Of a stretch of DNA of 33,192 nucleotides, positions 7,797-17,700 are shown in pieces. Origin of the DNA: Bacteroides sp. CAG:443 (lineage in GTDB: Bacteria; Bacteroidota; Bacteroidia; Bacteroidales; Bacteroidaceae); assembly GCA_000432735.1 (NCBI GenBank), contig FR887820.1, forward strand, positions 1 to 33,192, read 5' to 3'. How positions within the stretch are numbered: position 1 is the stretch's first letter; each line of letters opens with the position of its first letter. Below the pieces are notes generated by a model. The model saw nothing but the letters and a program-made list of their open reading frames with translations, did not search any database and was not told the DNA's origin. The position numbers and the translations under genes were made by a program.

Positions 7797-10013
7797 TTAC
7801 TTCACTTCCTCCAGATACAGTACCCGACTGGAATAATCGCTTTGTTTGTGATAGTCTACGATATGATTATACGGAATTTCCAGCCCGTTCTCCATCAGAT
7901 ATGCTCCGCTGTATGTCTTGCCTTCGAATGCAAGTGGTTGGTTGTCTATCCGGTTCAATTCCGTAATGCGGTAGGTCTTTTCAGGATCGAGTCCCGCCAT
8001 GGTAACACGCGGCAGATGTTGATTGACGAAGTGTTCGGTCTTCCACCAGTAGAAGGCAGCTTTGTCTTTCTCGGGAGTGACATACATCAGCGAAGCAACG
8101 CCCAGATGATCGTAAGGAGAAACCAAACGATAAATATCTCCCAGTTGTACAATCGGACGAATCTTCTTGTAGTCGGCGATAGCCTTGCGGCACAAATCCT
8201 TTTCTTCGTCGGTCATGTTTTTAGGCTGAATCTCCATGCCCAGTCGTCCGCTCATGGCCACATCGATACGGTATTTCAGAGGAATGCTGCGGAAAGTCTG
8301 ATGATTGGGAGCCGCACTGATGTGCGAAGCCATGGCAATGGCAGGGAAGAAATAAGAGGTTCCCCACTGCATATATACACGTTGCAGGGCATCAGTATTA
8401 TCGCTTACCCAGAACTCATCGAAGTAAGGCAGGTAACCGTAGTTGGCACGACCGCCTCCGCTGGCACAAGCCTGAATGACCAAGTCAGGATATTTGGCGC
8501 GGATACGCTGGCATACTTTCTCGAATCCCCGATGATATTCGATATACAGGTGACTCTGATTATCGGCTGTCAGATAATTAGAACCGTGGTTCATGATACT
8601 CATATTGGCATCCCACTTGATATAAGCGAGGTCGGGATGCTGTGTCATCAGGTCGTCTACTACCTTGAATACGAAATCCTGTACCTCCGGATTGGCAAGG
8701 TCGAGTACAACCTGCGTACCTCCGCGTCCCAGAACCGGATCACGCTGCGGAGCTTTCAATATCCAGTCGGGATGCTTCTCGTATAGTTCGCTGGTAGTAT
8801 TCGCCATTTCCGGCTCAATCCAAAGACCGAATTTAATGCCGTGTTTCTTGGCATCCCTTATCAAGCCCTCGATACCTTCGGGGAGTTTGTTCTTATCAAC
8901 CACCCAGTCGCCCAGTGAAGAACTGTCATTCTTGCGCGGATATTTATTGCCGAACCATCCGTCGTCCATGACAAACAGTTCGCCACCCATTGAAGCGATA
9001 TCGCCCATCATCTGGTCCATGCCCTTCTGGTTGATGTCGAAATATACTCCTTCCCAGCTGTTCAGCAGAATATCGCGTACCTTATTCCCGTGAGCCAGTT
9101 TGTACATTCTTCCCCATTTATGGAAATTACGACTTGCTCCGCTCAGTCCTTCGTCGGTGTAGGTCAGGGCAACGGCTGGTGTACGGAATATTTCCTTCTT
9201 GGGAAGCGTGTACGACGAGTTCTCTTCATTGATGCCCGCATAGAACTGATGATAGTCGCTGTCGTCGGTATCGATTCTCAACTTGTAGTTGCCCGTATAG
9301 CAAAGTGCGGCTCCGATGACCCGCCCTTCGTTTTCCCGGGGAGCTCCGTCGAGCGAGAACATCACTTCGGCATGTGAGGTATGCGAGTTGCGCACTCCAT
9401 CTTTATTTTTGATGACCATCATACCCGGTTGCAGCGGCTCCTGAATAAGTTGCCCTTCGTTGGCCCACGAACCGGAAAGATGTGAGATCCACACATTGCC
9501 CCTGCGCACAGGCAGATAAGCCGATGCAAACTGGGTGAGGCTGACAGGCTTCTTTTCGGAGTGACTGATTTCGGTCCAGGTTTCTATCATGTCTACATTT
9601 GTGTAGGCTTTGTAGCATACATCTATATAAAAAGGATAGACTTTGTCTTTCAGGCGGACAGTGGTGAGGGTACTCTGAGCATCTTTGTCCGTATCGACAC
9701 CGACAATTTCCATTTGGGTTGACATGTTTCCGTCGGCATGTCTGACGGATAATGCTGTTTCACTCGGACAGTTCATGCCGTAGACCGGATAAGCGGTATG
9801 GTCACAGTTCTTTGCCCCGTCGATGTTCTGTAAGTCGGTTTCGCTCAGTTTGTTCCCATAATAAAGATACTTCAGTTCTCCGCCAGTCGGTGCATTCAGT
9901 ACAAGCGATGTGTTTGGAGTAGAAATGCAGATGTTTTGTGCCCACATGTTTCCGGCAAGTAAAGAGAATCCTGCCAGCAGGCAAATTTTGTTTTTTACTT
10001 TCATGCTTTTCAT
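7797..10013 (-). CDS. GH36 alpha-galactosidase
   Basis: A secreted, probably periplasmic, enzyme of 738 residues that removes alpha-1,6-galactose branches from galactomannan or galactoglucomannan oligosaccharides. The N-terminal signal peptide (MKVKNKICLLAGFSLLAGNMWA) is followed by a beta-supersandwich domain, a TIM barrel and a C-terminal beta domain. The nucleophile motif is YIKWDANM (Asp468) and the acid/base motif WVSDNTDALQR (Asp538); a 70-residue spacing is usual in GH36. CASGGGR is the substrate-binding loop. The frame is open up to 10055, but that TTG falls in the promoter, so 10013 (MKSMKVKN) or 10004 is the start. The gene is alone on this strand, divergent from the AraC gene, and its promoter carries the same 14-bp element as the other locus promoters. 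Confidence 0.93.
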   Translation of the reverse strand: MKSMKVKNKICLLAGFSLLAGNMWAQNICISTPNTSLVLNAPTGGELKYLYYGNKLSETDLQNIDGAKNCDHTAYPVYGMNCPSETALSVRHADGNMSTQMEIVGVDTDKDAQSTLTTVRLKDKVYPFYIDVCYKAYTNVDMIETWTEISHSEKKPVSLTQFASAYLPVRRGNVWISHLSGSWANEGQLIQEPLQPGMMVIKNKDGVRNSHTSHAEVMFSLDGAPRENEGRVIGAALCYTGNYKLRIDTDDSDYHQFYAGINEENSSYTLPKKEIFRTPAVALTYTDEGLSGASRNFHKWGRMYKLAHGNKVRDILLNSWEGVYFDINQKGMDQMMGDIASMGGELFVMDDGWFGNKYPRKNDSSSLGDWVVDKNKLPEGIEGLIRDAKKHGIKFGLWIEPEMANTTSELYEKHPDWILKAPQRDPVLGRGGTQVVLDLANPEVQDFVFKVVDDLMTQHPDLAYIKWDANMSIMNHGSNYLTADNQSHLYIEYHRGFEKVCQRIRAKYPDLVIQACASGGGRANYGYLPYFDEFWVSDNTDALQRVYMQWGTSYFFPAIAMASHISAAPNHQTFRSIPLKYRIDVAMSGRLGMEIQPKNMTDEEKDLCRKAIADYKKIRPIVQLGDIYRLVSPYDHLGVASLMYVTPEKDKAAFYWWKTEHFVNQHLPRVTMAGLDPEKTYRITELNRIDNQPLAFEGKTYSGAYLMENGLEIPYNHIVDYHKQSDYSSRVLYLEEVK

Positions 10014-10052
10014 TGTTTTGATAAATAGGTTTATACTCTCTATAGCTATGTG

Positions 10053-10096
10053 CAAAAATAAGCGTTATTTTACGATAAGACTAATACGGTTTTATC
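10053..10096 (-). promoter_or_regulatory. GH36 promoter with GATAAAANNGTATC element (site F)
   Basis: On the minus strand, GATAAAACCGTATT (10096-10083) is followed 36 bp later, start to start, by the -7 box TATTTTTG (10060-10053). Transcription would begin near 10046, consistent with the start codon at 10013. This is the only copy on the minus strand and it keeps the same spacing. Confidence 0.65.
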
Positions 10097-10335
10097 TTAT
10101 TTTGGGCGAATTGTCGTCGGATAAAAAATATTCCTTTAGAAAAGCCGACCAGAATTTGTACAAAAACAAAAATTTTTTGTACAAATTTTCCAAAAACCTC
10201 AGCAGGTTTTTTCGGGCAGACGGCAGCGTCTTCTGTTGGCTCTGCCGGTATCTTTACAACGAACGGATGAGGAAGCTATGCCTCCCTTTCGGTAGAACTT
10301 TCGGCAGGCACTTTCTAAACTATTGTTTTATTTCG

Positions 10336-10343
10336 TATCTTTG
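10336..10343 (+). promoter_or_regulatory. AraC gene promoter -7 box
   Basis: TATCTTTG matches the Bacteroidota -7 consensus and lies 20 bp upstream of the ATG at 10364. The 14-bp locus element is absent at 36 bp upstream, so the regulator gene appears not to be under its control. The rest of the 308-bp gap (10056-10363) holds the divergent GH36 promoter and no gene. Confidence 0.6.
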
Positions 10344-10363
10344 TACATGGAGGAAAAAGTGCT

Positions 10364-11254
10364 ATGGAAAAACAGATGAATGAACATTTTATAAGGGAAA
10401 TAACACCTTTATCAGAGAAGGATTGTTTTTATATAGCCGACAGGCATAAGAAAGAGTTTACGTATCCGATGCATTCGCACCGGGAGTTTGAATTAAATTT
10501 TGTAGTGCATGCACCGGGGGTACGTCGCATTGTCGGTGATTCGGCAGAGGTGATAGGCGACTATGATCTGGTACTGATTACAAGTCCCGACCTGGAGCAT
10601 GTGTGGGAACAGAATACCTGTACTTCGTCGGACATTCGTGAAATAACCATTCAGTTTGTTCCTGCCTTCATGAGCGGACTGATCGATACCAATCAGTTCG
10701 ACATGATTCGTAAGATGCTCGACAAGGCGCAGTACGGGTTATGCTTTCCGATAGATGCTGTAATGAAGGTTTATTCGCTTATCGACCGGTTGCCTGAAAT
10801 GAAGGGCTTTTATGCCGTAATCCATTTTCTTACGCTGCTTTATGAGTTGTCTTTGTTTACCGATCAGGCACGGACACTGTCAAGCTCGTCGTTCGCAAAG
10901 ATACAAGTACATTCTGACAGTCGGCGGGTACAGAAAGTGCAGGACTACATAGCGAAACATTATCAGGAAGAAATCAGGTTGGGAAAACTGGCCGACATGG
11001 TAGGCATGACGGAGGTTTCTTTCAGCCGTTTCTTCAAGTTGCGTACGGGCAAGAATCTGTCCGACTATATTATCGACCTGCGTCTGGGACACGCCACTCG
11101 TCTGCTTGTCGATTCAACGATGGCCGTAGCCGAAATCTGCTATGAGTGTGGGTTTAATAATCTGTCGAATTTCAACCGTATCTTCAAAAAGAAGAAAAAC
11201 TGCTCTCCGAAGGAGTTTAGAGATAATTACCGGAAAAAACGTACAATTATTTAA
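10364..11254 (+). CDS. AraC-family transcriptional regulator, candidate regulator of the mannan locus
   Basis: A cytosolic 296-residue regulator with no signal peptide or membrane segment. The N-terminal half (about 20-160) looks like a cupin sensor domain, with YPMHSHREFELNFVV near residue 35. The C-terminal 105 residues form the AraC DNA-binding domain: LGKLADMVGMTEVSFSRFF is the first helix-turn-helix, and ICYECGFNNLSNFNRIF followed by SPKEFR is the second unit and family signature. Other Bacteroidota loci of this kind often use SusR, hybrid two-component or sigma/anti-sigma regulators; none is in this window, so this protein is the only candidate regulator here. It would sense a cytosolic sugar such as mannobiose or mannosyl-glucose (inference). 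A later ATG at 10376 is possible; 10364 fits the promoter well. Confidence 0.9.
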   Translation: MEKQMNEHFIREITPLSEKDCFYIADRHKKEFTYPMHSHREFELNFVVHAPGVRRIVGDSAEVIGDYDLVLITSPDLEHVWEQNTCTSSDIREITIQFVPAFMSGLIDTNQFDMIRKMLDKAQYGLCFPIDAVMKVYSLIDRLPEMKGFYAVIHFLTLLYELSLFTDQARTLSSSSFAKIQVHSDSRRVQKVQDYIAKHYQEEIRLGKLADMVGMTEVSFSRFFKLRTGKNLSDYIIDLRLGHATRLLVDSTMAVAEICYECGFNNLSNFNRIFKKKKNCSPKEFRDNYRKKRTII

Positions 11255-11329
11255 AAAATACGCGAGACAATCAAATTGTTTCTTCTCCAGTCTGTTTTGT
11301 TTCTGTTTATTAGTAGGTGGGCAGAATAT

Positions 11330-11373
11330 GATAAAAAAGTATAGCTCTATTTCGTAGAACTAGTGTATTTTTG
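11330..11373 (+). promoter_or_regulatory. GH5_2 gene promoter with GATAAAANNGTATC element (site B)
   Basis: GATAAAAAAGTATA (11330-11343) lies 36 bp upstream of the -7 box TATTTTTG (11366-11373). Its first 13 bases are identical to site A. Transcription would start near 11380, about 40 bp before the ATG. Confidence 0.65.
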
Positions 11374-11419
11374 CAATAAAGGATTTGAAAAACATTTGTT
11401 AATATAATTAGGAAATACT

Positions 11420-12388
11420 ATGGATCGAAATAAAATGAAAGCATGGATTTTTTCTTTGAAAACCTGTATACTACTTGCCGTGATAGGATGGTGCAGCTAT
11501 CTTCCTGCATTTGCAGCAGTCGACCGTTTGTTGGTAAAAGGAACCTCTTTGGTCAATGAGCAAGGAGATAAAGTCGTGTTGCGAGGAGTCAGTATGGGAT
11601 GGCATAACTGGTGGCCTCGTTTTTACAATGCGTCTGTGGTAAAGATGCTGAAAGAAGACTGGCATTGTACCCTGATTCGTGCAGCTATGGGAGTGGAACC
11701 TAAAGGAGCTTATCTGAGTGACCGGCAAAAGGCACTGGATTGTGTCACGACAGTGGCGGATGCAGCCATTGCGAATGATATGTATGTCATTATAGACTGG
11801 CACAGCCACGGATTGCATACCGAAGAGGCGAAAGCTTTCTTCAAGGAAATGGCTTCTCGTTATAAAGGTATTCCCAATGTGATATACGAGGTGTTTAACG
11901 AGCCGATAAACGATTCATGGGAAAATGTAAAAAGCTATGCCGAGGAAATAATAAGTTGTATTCGCGGTATAGACAGTGAAGCACTTATTTTGGTGGGAAC
12001 TCCCCATTGGGATCAGGATATACATCTGGCGGCCGATAATCCTGTTTCGGACGAATATAATGTAATGTATACACTTCATTTCTATGCGGCAACCCATAAG
12101 GCTTGGCTGCGTGAACGTGCCGACTATGCGTTGAAAAAAGGACTTCCGATTTTTGTTTCGGAATGTGCAGGTATGGAAGCCGACGGAGATGGTAAGATAG
12201 ACCTGCAAGAGTGGAACCAGTGGGTTTCGTGGATGAATGAACATGACATCAGTTGGGCTGCATGGTCTATAGCCGATAAGGATGAAACCTGCTCCATGCT
12301 TTATCCTTCTGCACAGGATACGGTTTGGACAGACAAGGATGTGAAAGAGTGGGGACACATTGTAAAACAAGCTTTGCAGGTGAAATAA
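11420..12388 (+). CDS. GH5 endo-beta-1,4-glucanase (GH5_2-like)
   Basis: A secreted 322-residue single-domain TIM-barrel hydrolase. A signal peptide ends near LPAFA, followed by the family start VLRGVSMGWHNWWPRFYN. The acid/base is in YEVFNEP (Glu161) and the nucleophile in FVSECAG (Glu248); the conserved HFYAATHK lies between them. These features resemble subfamily GH5_2 cellulases, which cut beta-1,4-glucosyl linkages. In a mannan locus this would serve glucomannan, where glucose alternates with mannose in the backbone. Start ATG at 11420 (an in-frame ATG at 11435 is also possible) is consistent with the promoter 47 bp upstream. It has its own promoter with the locus element, and a further element-bearing promoter precedes the next gene. 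The precise specificity (glucan, glucomannan or mannan) is not settled by sequence. Confidence 0.85.
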   Translation: MDRNKMKAWIFSLKTCILLAVIGWCSYLPAFAAVDRLLVKGTSLVNEQGDKVVLRGVSMGWHNWWPRFYNASVVKMLKEDWHCTLIRAAMGVEPKGAYLSDRQKALDCVTTVADAAIANDMYVIIDWHSHGLHTEEAKAFFKEMASRYKGIPNVIYEVFNEPINDSWENVKSYAEEIISCIRGIDSEALILVGTPHWDQDIHLAADNPVSDEYNVMYTLHFYAATHKAWLRERADYALKKGLPIFVSECAGMEADGDGKIDLQEWNQWVSWMNEHDISWAAWSIADKDETCSMLYPSAQDTVWTDKDVKEWGHIVKQALQVK

Positions 12389-12578
12389 AAGATCGTTTTT
12401 ACAATACCTCGTTTCCTTTGAGGTTAAATTCGTTGAGTATATTTCGTATTTAAAAAGGTAAGATTTTATCAGGATAACGGATAAAGGTGGTGGCTATTGT
12501 AAAGTAGTCGGCACCTTTGCGTGTGTATAAGAGGTATACTGCCCGTTTAAAGGATCTATAAATAGATGTGAACTATTG

Positions 12579-12622
12579 GATAAAATTATATCATGTTTGT
12601 GTGATGTTTTCCGGTACTTTTG
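12579..12622 (+). promoter_or_regulatory. GH5_7 gene promoter with GATAAAANNGTATC element (site C)
   Basis: GATAAAATTATATC (12579-12592) precedes the -7 box TACTTTTG (12615-12622) by 36 bp. Transcription near 12629 rules out the longer open frame starting at 12568 and supports translation from 12649. Confidence 0.6.
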
Positions 12623-12648
12623 TGTTGTTGAAAATAAATCTAATAGAT

Positions 12649-13959
12649 ATGCGAAAACAGAATTTAATTTTATCGATGTTGCTGCTGCTGTTTGCTTTTT
12701 CGTGTACTACAACCTCTCAAAAGCAACAGACAAGAGATTTTGTCCAGGTAGAAAACGGTCATTTCGTACGCAATGGTAAACCTTATTATTATGTTGGCAC
12801 CAATTTTTGGTATGGGGCTATTTTAGGTTCGGAAGGTGAGGGCGGAAACCGTCAGCGCTTGTGCCGTGAACTCGATTCGCTGAAAAGCATGGGTATTGAC
12901 AATCTGCGTATCTTGGTTGGCTCCGATGGAGAAAGAGGAGTAGCGGCTAAGGTAGAGCCGACCCTTCAGGTTGCCCCCGGTGTTTATAATGATACAATTT
13001 TTGCGGGACTGGATTATCTGCTTACTGAAATGTCGAAGCGCGACATGCTGGCAGTACTTTATCTGAATAACTCGTGGGAATGGAGTGGAGGATATGGACA
13101 ATATCTTCAGTGGGCAGGTTACGGAAAGGCCCCGGCACCCGCTGTCGACGGTTATGCGGCTTACATGAATTTTGCCGCACAATTTGTTTGTTCGGACAGT
13201 GCACAAGCTCTTTACGCTAATTATGTGAAAGACGTAATAACTCGTACCAACCGGTATACGAAGGTACGTTATATAGACGATCCTACCATTATGTCGTGGC
13301 AGATAGGTAATGAGCCTCGTGCATTTTTGCCTGCGAATAAAGAATGTTTTGCCAACTGGATGAGTAAGGCGGCTGCTTTAATAAAATCGCTTGACCCGAA
13401 TCATCTCGTGTCTACCGGCAGCGAGGGTAAATGGGGCTGTGAAATGGATCTAGACCTGTTCGAAAAAATTCATGCAGATTCCAATGTCGACTATCTGAAT
13501 ATTCATATTTGGCCTTATAATTGGGGATGGGCTCCGAAGGATAGTTTGCAGGAAAATCTGGAAAAGGCTAAACGGAATTCAAAAGCTTATATCGACGAGC
13601 ATTTGGTAGTAGCAAAGAAGTATCAGAAACCTTTGGTGATGGAAGAATTCGGATACCCTCGAGACGGGTTCCGTTTCGACAAGTCTTCTCCGGTAATGGC
13701 ACGTGATGCTTATTACAAATATATATTTGACCTGGTAACGGAACATGCTGCTTCTCATTCATTGTTTGCCGGTTGTAATTTTTGGGGATGGGGCGGTCTG
13801 GCTAATCCTTCTACGGAACATGAATACTGGAAGCCGGGCGATGATTACACGGGTGATCCGGCTCAGGAGCAGCAAGGGCTGAATTCGGTTTTCGCTTCGG
13901 ATAGTAGTACCATTGCTTTGATAAAGCAAGCCAACCAGGAGTTGAATGAAACGAAATGA
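12649..13959 (+). CDS. GH5 endo-beta-1,4-mannanase lipoprotein (GH5_7-like)
   Basis: A 436-residue lipoprotein (lipobox LFAFSC) predicted to be anchored in the outer membrane and to cut the mannan backbone internally. The TIM-barrel starts FVQVENGHFVRNGKPYYYVG and then TNFWYGAILGS, a typical GH5_7 mannanase N-terminus. The acid/base is in QIGNEPRA (Glu222) and the nucleophile in MEEFGYPRDG (Glu333); the aromatic HIWPYNWGW and GCNFWGWGG loops are also characteristic. The frame is open from 12568, but the promoter at 12579-12622 and the signal peptide place the start at 12649. Expressed from its own promoter bearing the locus element. It likely shares backbone cleavage with the two GH26 enzymes further on. 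Confidence 0.9.
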   Translation: MRKQNLILSMLLLLFAFSCTTTSQKQQTRDFVQVENGHFVRNGKPYYYVGTNFWYGAILGSEGEGGNRQRLCRELDSLKSMGIDNLRILVGSDGERGVAAKVEPTLQVAPGVYNDTIFAGLDYLLTEMSKRDMLAVLYLNNSWEWSGGYGQYLQWAGYGKAPAPAVDGYAAYMNFAAQFVCSDSAQALYANYVKDVITRTNRYTKVRYIDDPTIMSWQIGNEPRAFLPANKECFANWMSKAAALIKSLDPNHLVSTGSEGKWGCEMDLDLFEKIHADSNVDYLNIHIWPYNWGWAPKDSLQENLEKAKRNSKAYIDEHLVVAKKYQKPLVMEEFGYPRDGFRFDKSSPVMARDAYYKYIFDLVTEHAASHSLFAGCNFWGWGGLANPSTEHEYWKPGDDYTGDPAQEQQGLNSVFASDSSTIALIKQANQELNETK

Positions 13960-14360
13960 TTTGGTCGCAAATTGAAATTAGATTCAGATAATTTATGAGT
14001 TGCCCGTCGTGGATTAAACTATTATCGGTGACGGGCCTCATTAAAAAATAATATACAGTTGTCACAATGAGTAAAGAGGCTATAATGTTTCTGAAAGAAT
14101 TAGGCTTGTGATGATATACCTGTATGATGTCTTAGTTCCCATTAGTTATTCGTATGAAAGCTGCTTTGTCAAAGGAATTGGTGTCGGATAGCATATTCTT
14201 TATTTGTAAGAGGAATTTTTATTCTAAAATATTACCTATGTTTGGTTGACTTTTGGGAAGTAATTGTACATAAAAATATTTGTTTAACCAAAAGAGTATA
14301 TGGTGGGCATTCAACCTGTGTAAAACAATTTTTCAGAAGATATTATAATGTAAATGATTA

Positions 14361-14404
14361 ATTAAGATTATATCGGATTTATGTATTAATCCTATCTAAA
14401 TTTG
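14361..14404 (+). promoter_or_regulatory. Weak look-alike of the locus promoter (site D2)
   Basis: ATTAAGATTATATC (14361-14374) lies exactly 36 bp upstream of TAAATTTG (14397-14404). It agrees with site C at 11 of 14 positions but lacks the GATA start. It could be a second upstream susC promoter or chance in AT-rich DNA. Confidence 0.3.
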
Positions 14405-14562
14405 TAATGGTTAATAGCTCTTAAGTATGGAAAAACTGTACGAGATATTGTTGTGAGGAATACTACACAATAGGGTTTATACAGATAGCAAGAGGAAAAA
14501 TGTTTTAATGGCGTGTAGTCCAAATCTGTTTCTATTGTAAAATATTTGCAGTATAAGTTATG

Positions 14563-14606
14563 GATAAAATAGTATTATTAACTGTTTTATTTAATTTCTA
14601 TTTTTG
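14563..14606 (+). promoter_or_regulatory. susC operon promoter with GATAAAANNGTATC element (site D)
   Basis: GATAAAATAGTATT (14563-14576) lies 36 bp upstream of the -7 box TATTTTTG (14599-14606). Transcription would begin near 14613 and run through the SusC, SusD, binding-protein and GH26 genes. Confidence 0.65.
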
Positions 14607-14727
14607 TAGCTGTAGATAGATCTTTATATGTGTGATTTTAAATCTGGTATTATGTAAGAGGAAATATGTTTGTTAGCTTTTGTCGAAATCTAATTGATAA
14701 GAATTTATTAATCATAGAAAAATAGTT

Positions 14728-17700
14728 ATGGATAAAAATGTAAGGAAATGCGTGCTGATAGCTGGTGCATTTGCTGCCCTTTCAGTGGGGAATGTACAGC
14801 AGGTGTGGGCTTCTGGAGCAAATGCGTCAGAAGTTATGCAACAGGCTAAAAAGCAAATTAAAGGAAAGGTAGTTGATGCTACTGGTGAAACTGTTATTGG
14901 TGCTAATGTCCTTGAAAAAGGTACAACAAACGGAGTCATAACCGATTTTGATGGAAACTTTGTTTTGAATGTGTCTCCTGGAGCAACACTTGAAATTTCT
15001 TATATCGGCTATGTTACACAAACTATTAAAATAACCAATCAGACTTCTTTGAACATTGTGCTGAAAGAAGATTCAGAAACGTTGGATGAAGTTGTGGTGG
15101 TAGGCTATGGTACGATGAAAAAGAGTGACCTTTCCGGAGCTTCTGTTTCCGTGGGAGAGGATGCGATTAAAGGTTCTGTAATCACAAATTTGGACCAGTC
15201 TTTGCAAGGTCGTGCGGCTGGTGTGTCGGCTGTAACAACATCTGGAGCTCCCGGTTCTTCTTCTTCTATTCGTGTGCGTGGACAAGCTACAATTAATTCG
15301 AATGCGGAACCTTTGTATGTAATCGATGGTGTGATTGTACAAGGAGGTGGTTCGTCGGGTGCAGACTTTGGATTGGGTGATGCATTGGGTAATGGATCTG
15401 TTTCTACTATTTCTCCTCTGTCTACCATCAATCCCTCGGATATTGTTTCAATGGAAATTTTGAAGGATGCTTCGGCAACAGCTATTTATGGTGCCCAAGG
15501 TGCGAACGGAGTTGTCTTGATTACGACGAAACGAGGAAAGGCTGGTGAGGCTAAGTTTACTTATGACGGTATGTTGGCTGTACAGCGTCAGACAAAGCGT
15601 CTGGACATGATGAATTTGCGTGAGTTTGCCAGTTTTTATAATGACTTCGTCGATACGGGTGAACTGGAAAAGAGCTCTACCTATGCCGATCCTTCTTTGT
15701 TGGGTGTTGGTACAAACTGGCAGGATGCCGTATTCCGTACAGCATTGCAGCATCAGCATCAGATTTCAGCACAAGGAGGCACTGATAAAGTGAAATATTA
15801 TGTTTCGGGATCTTATATGGATCAGGATGGTACATTGATAGGTTCCAGCTTTAACCGTTATTCGTTTCGTACAAATCTGGATGCACAATTGAAATCGTGG
15901 TTAAAGATTGGACTGAATGCCACTTATTCTTCTACCAAAGATGATTTGAAGTTGGCCGATAGTGACCAAGGTATCATCAGTTATTCATTGCAGACAGTAC
16001 CGGATATTCCTATTTATGATATCGATGGTAACTATTCATCTATTGTACGTGAAGGATATACTAGTCCGAACCCGATTGCAATGGCTATGATGGATCAGAT
16101 TCTGTTGTACCGCCAGAAATTGACAGGTAGTATTTTTGCAGACGTAACTTTGATGAAGAATCTAACCTGGCATACAGAATTTGGTTATGATATCAGTTAC
16201 AACAAAGGTGAGCGTTATCAGCCGAAAGTAGATTTAGGAAACTGGAAGCGTGATAGTAACTCTAGCTCTATACAAAAAAATAATAGTACATTCTGGCAAT
16301 TGAAAAACTATGTAACTTATAATGGTCAGATTGATAAGCATAGCTTCACTGCAATGTTAGGGCAAGAATGCTGGGAGTCTAATTATGATTATACTTCGGT
16401 AGCCAATACTAACTTACCTTCGGATATAGTTCATAATCCTGCATTGGGTACAGGTACTCCGTCTATTAATTCTGGATTTGGTAGTTCGGCGATGGCTTCT
16501 TTCTTTACTCGTCTGACGTACAACTATGCAGATAGATATTTGGCTACCTATACTTATCGTTACGATGGTTCATCGAATTTCGGGCCTGATAATCGTTGGG
16601 CTGGTTTCCATGCCGTAGCTGGATCTTGGCGTTTCTCTAATGAAAAATTCTTCGAGCCTTTGACCAATGTGATTAGTAATGGTAAACTGCGTCTTGGATG
16701 GGGACAAACTGGTAATTCGAATATTGGCGGATACCGATGGGGAGCAAGTATGTCGAGAATGCCGACCGGATTGGGATTAGGTTATCGCCAATCTAATATT
16801 GCAAACTTGGGAGTCAAATGGGAAACTCAGGAACAAGTCAATGTGGGTATTGATTTAGGCTTTTTCCACGAAAGAGTAAATCTGGTTGTCGACTGGTATA
16901 AAAAGGTTTCTAAAGATATGTTGATGTCTTTGCAACTTCCTTCTTATATGGGTACGTCGGGAAATGCTTCTTCTGCTTTGGCTGCACCGATGGGAAACTA
17001 TGGTGACATCGAAAATAAAGGTTGGGAAATCTCTTTGAATACTCATCCGCTTGTTGGAGCTTTTGAATGGGATTCAGATTTTCAGATTTCATTTAATAGA
17101 AATAAATTGCGTGCACTCGATGGTACGGCAAATGCCCAGATTGTAGGATATGGTCAGTGGGGTGATGTTGTAAGTGTGACTAATGTAGGCGAATCTCTAT
17201 ATAATTTCTATGGTTATGTATGTGATGGTGTATACGAAGATCTAGAAGATTTGCAGACATCGGCCAAACCCGTCAAATATCCGTCTAATGGTGTGTTCAA
17301 CAGAACCAATACAGTTTGGGTAGGTGATATTAAATATAAGGATTTGAATGGCGATGGAGTTATTGATGAAAATGATAGAACCAATATAGGTTCTCCGCTG
17401 CCTAAGTTTACTTTTGGATGGACCAATACATTTAGATACAAGAATTTTGATTTGTCGTTGTTTATCAATGGATCGTATGGTAATAAGGTATACAACTATC
17501 TTGGCATGAAGTTGACTCACATGAATTCACCTTGGAGTAATCAGTTGAATACGGTTTTAGATCGTGCCCAGATTGTTCCGATAGATCCGAATAAAGATTA
17601 TTCTGCGGGAGTTGTTGTTAATGGTGTGACAATATATAATTGGTATGATGATATTACCAATGTACGTGTTGCAAATGCTGGTACAACTATCCCTCGTGCC

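Larger units (their letters stand above)
13960..14727. other. Long AT-rich region upstream of susC
   Basis: No gene is seen in these 768 bp. Just after the GH5_7 stop a hairpin (GAGTTGCCCGTC at 13997-14008 with GACGGGCCTC at 14030-14039) lacks a T-run on the plus strand, so it is a doubtful terminator. Further on lie a strong element-bearing promoter (14563-14606) and a weaker look-alike (14361-14404). The presumed susC transcript has a leader of about 115 nt, longer than those of the other promoters of this locus. Confidence 0.5.

Noticed and set aside
7767..8786. 339-codon plus-strand open frame
   Set aside because: It lies antisense to the GH36 catalytic region and its composition is explained by the codons of that gene.
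9910..10383. 157-codon open frame across the GH36-AraC gap
   Set aside because: It spans the GH36 signal peptide in antisense and both divergent promoters; the sequence looks non-protein.
12480..12519. GATAAAGGTGGTGG followed by CACCTTTG as another copy of the locus promoter
   Set aside because: The element matches poorly, the -7 box lacks its leading TA and the spacing is 32 bp, not 36.
12568..12648. N-terminal extension of the GH5_7 protein from 12568
   Set aside because: The promoter lies inside this stretch and the lipoprotein signal begins at 12649.
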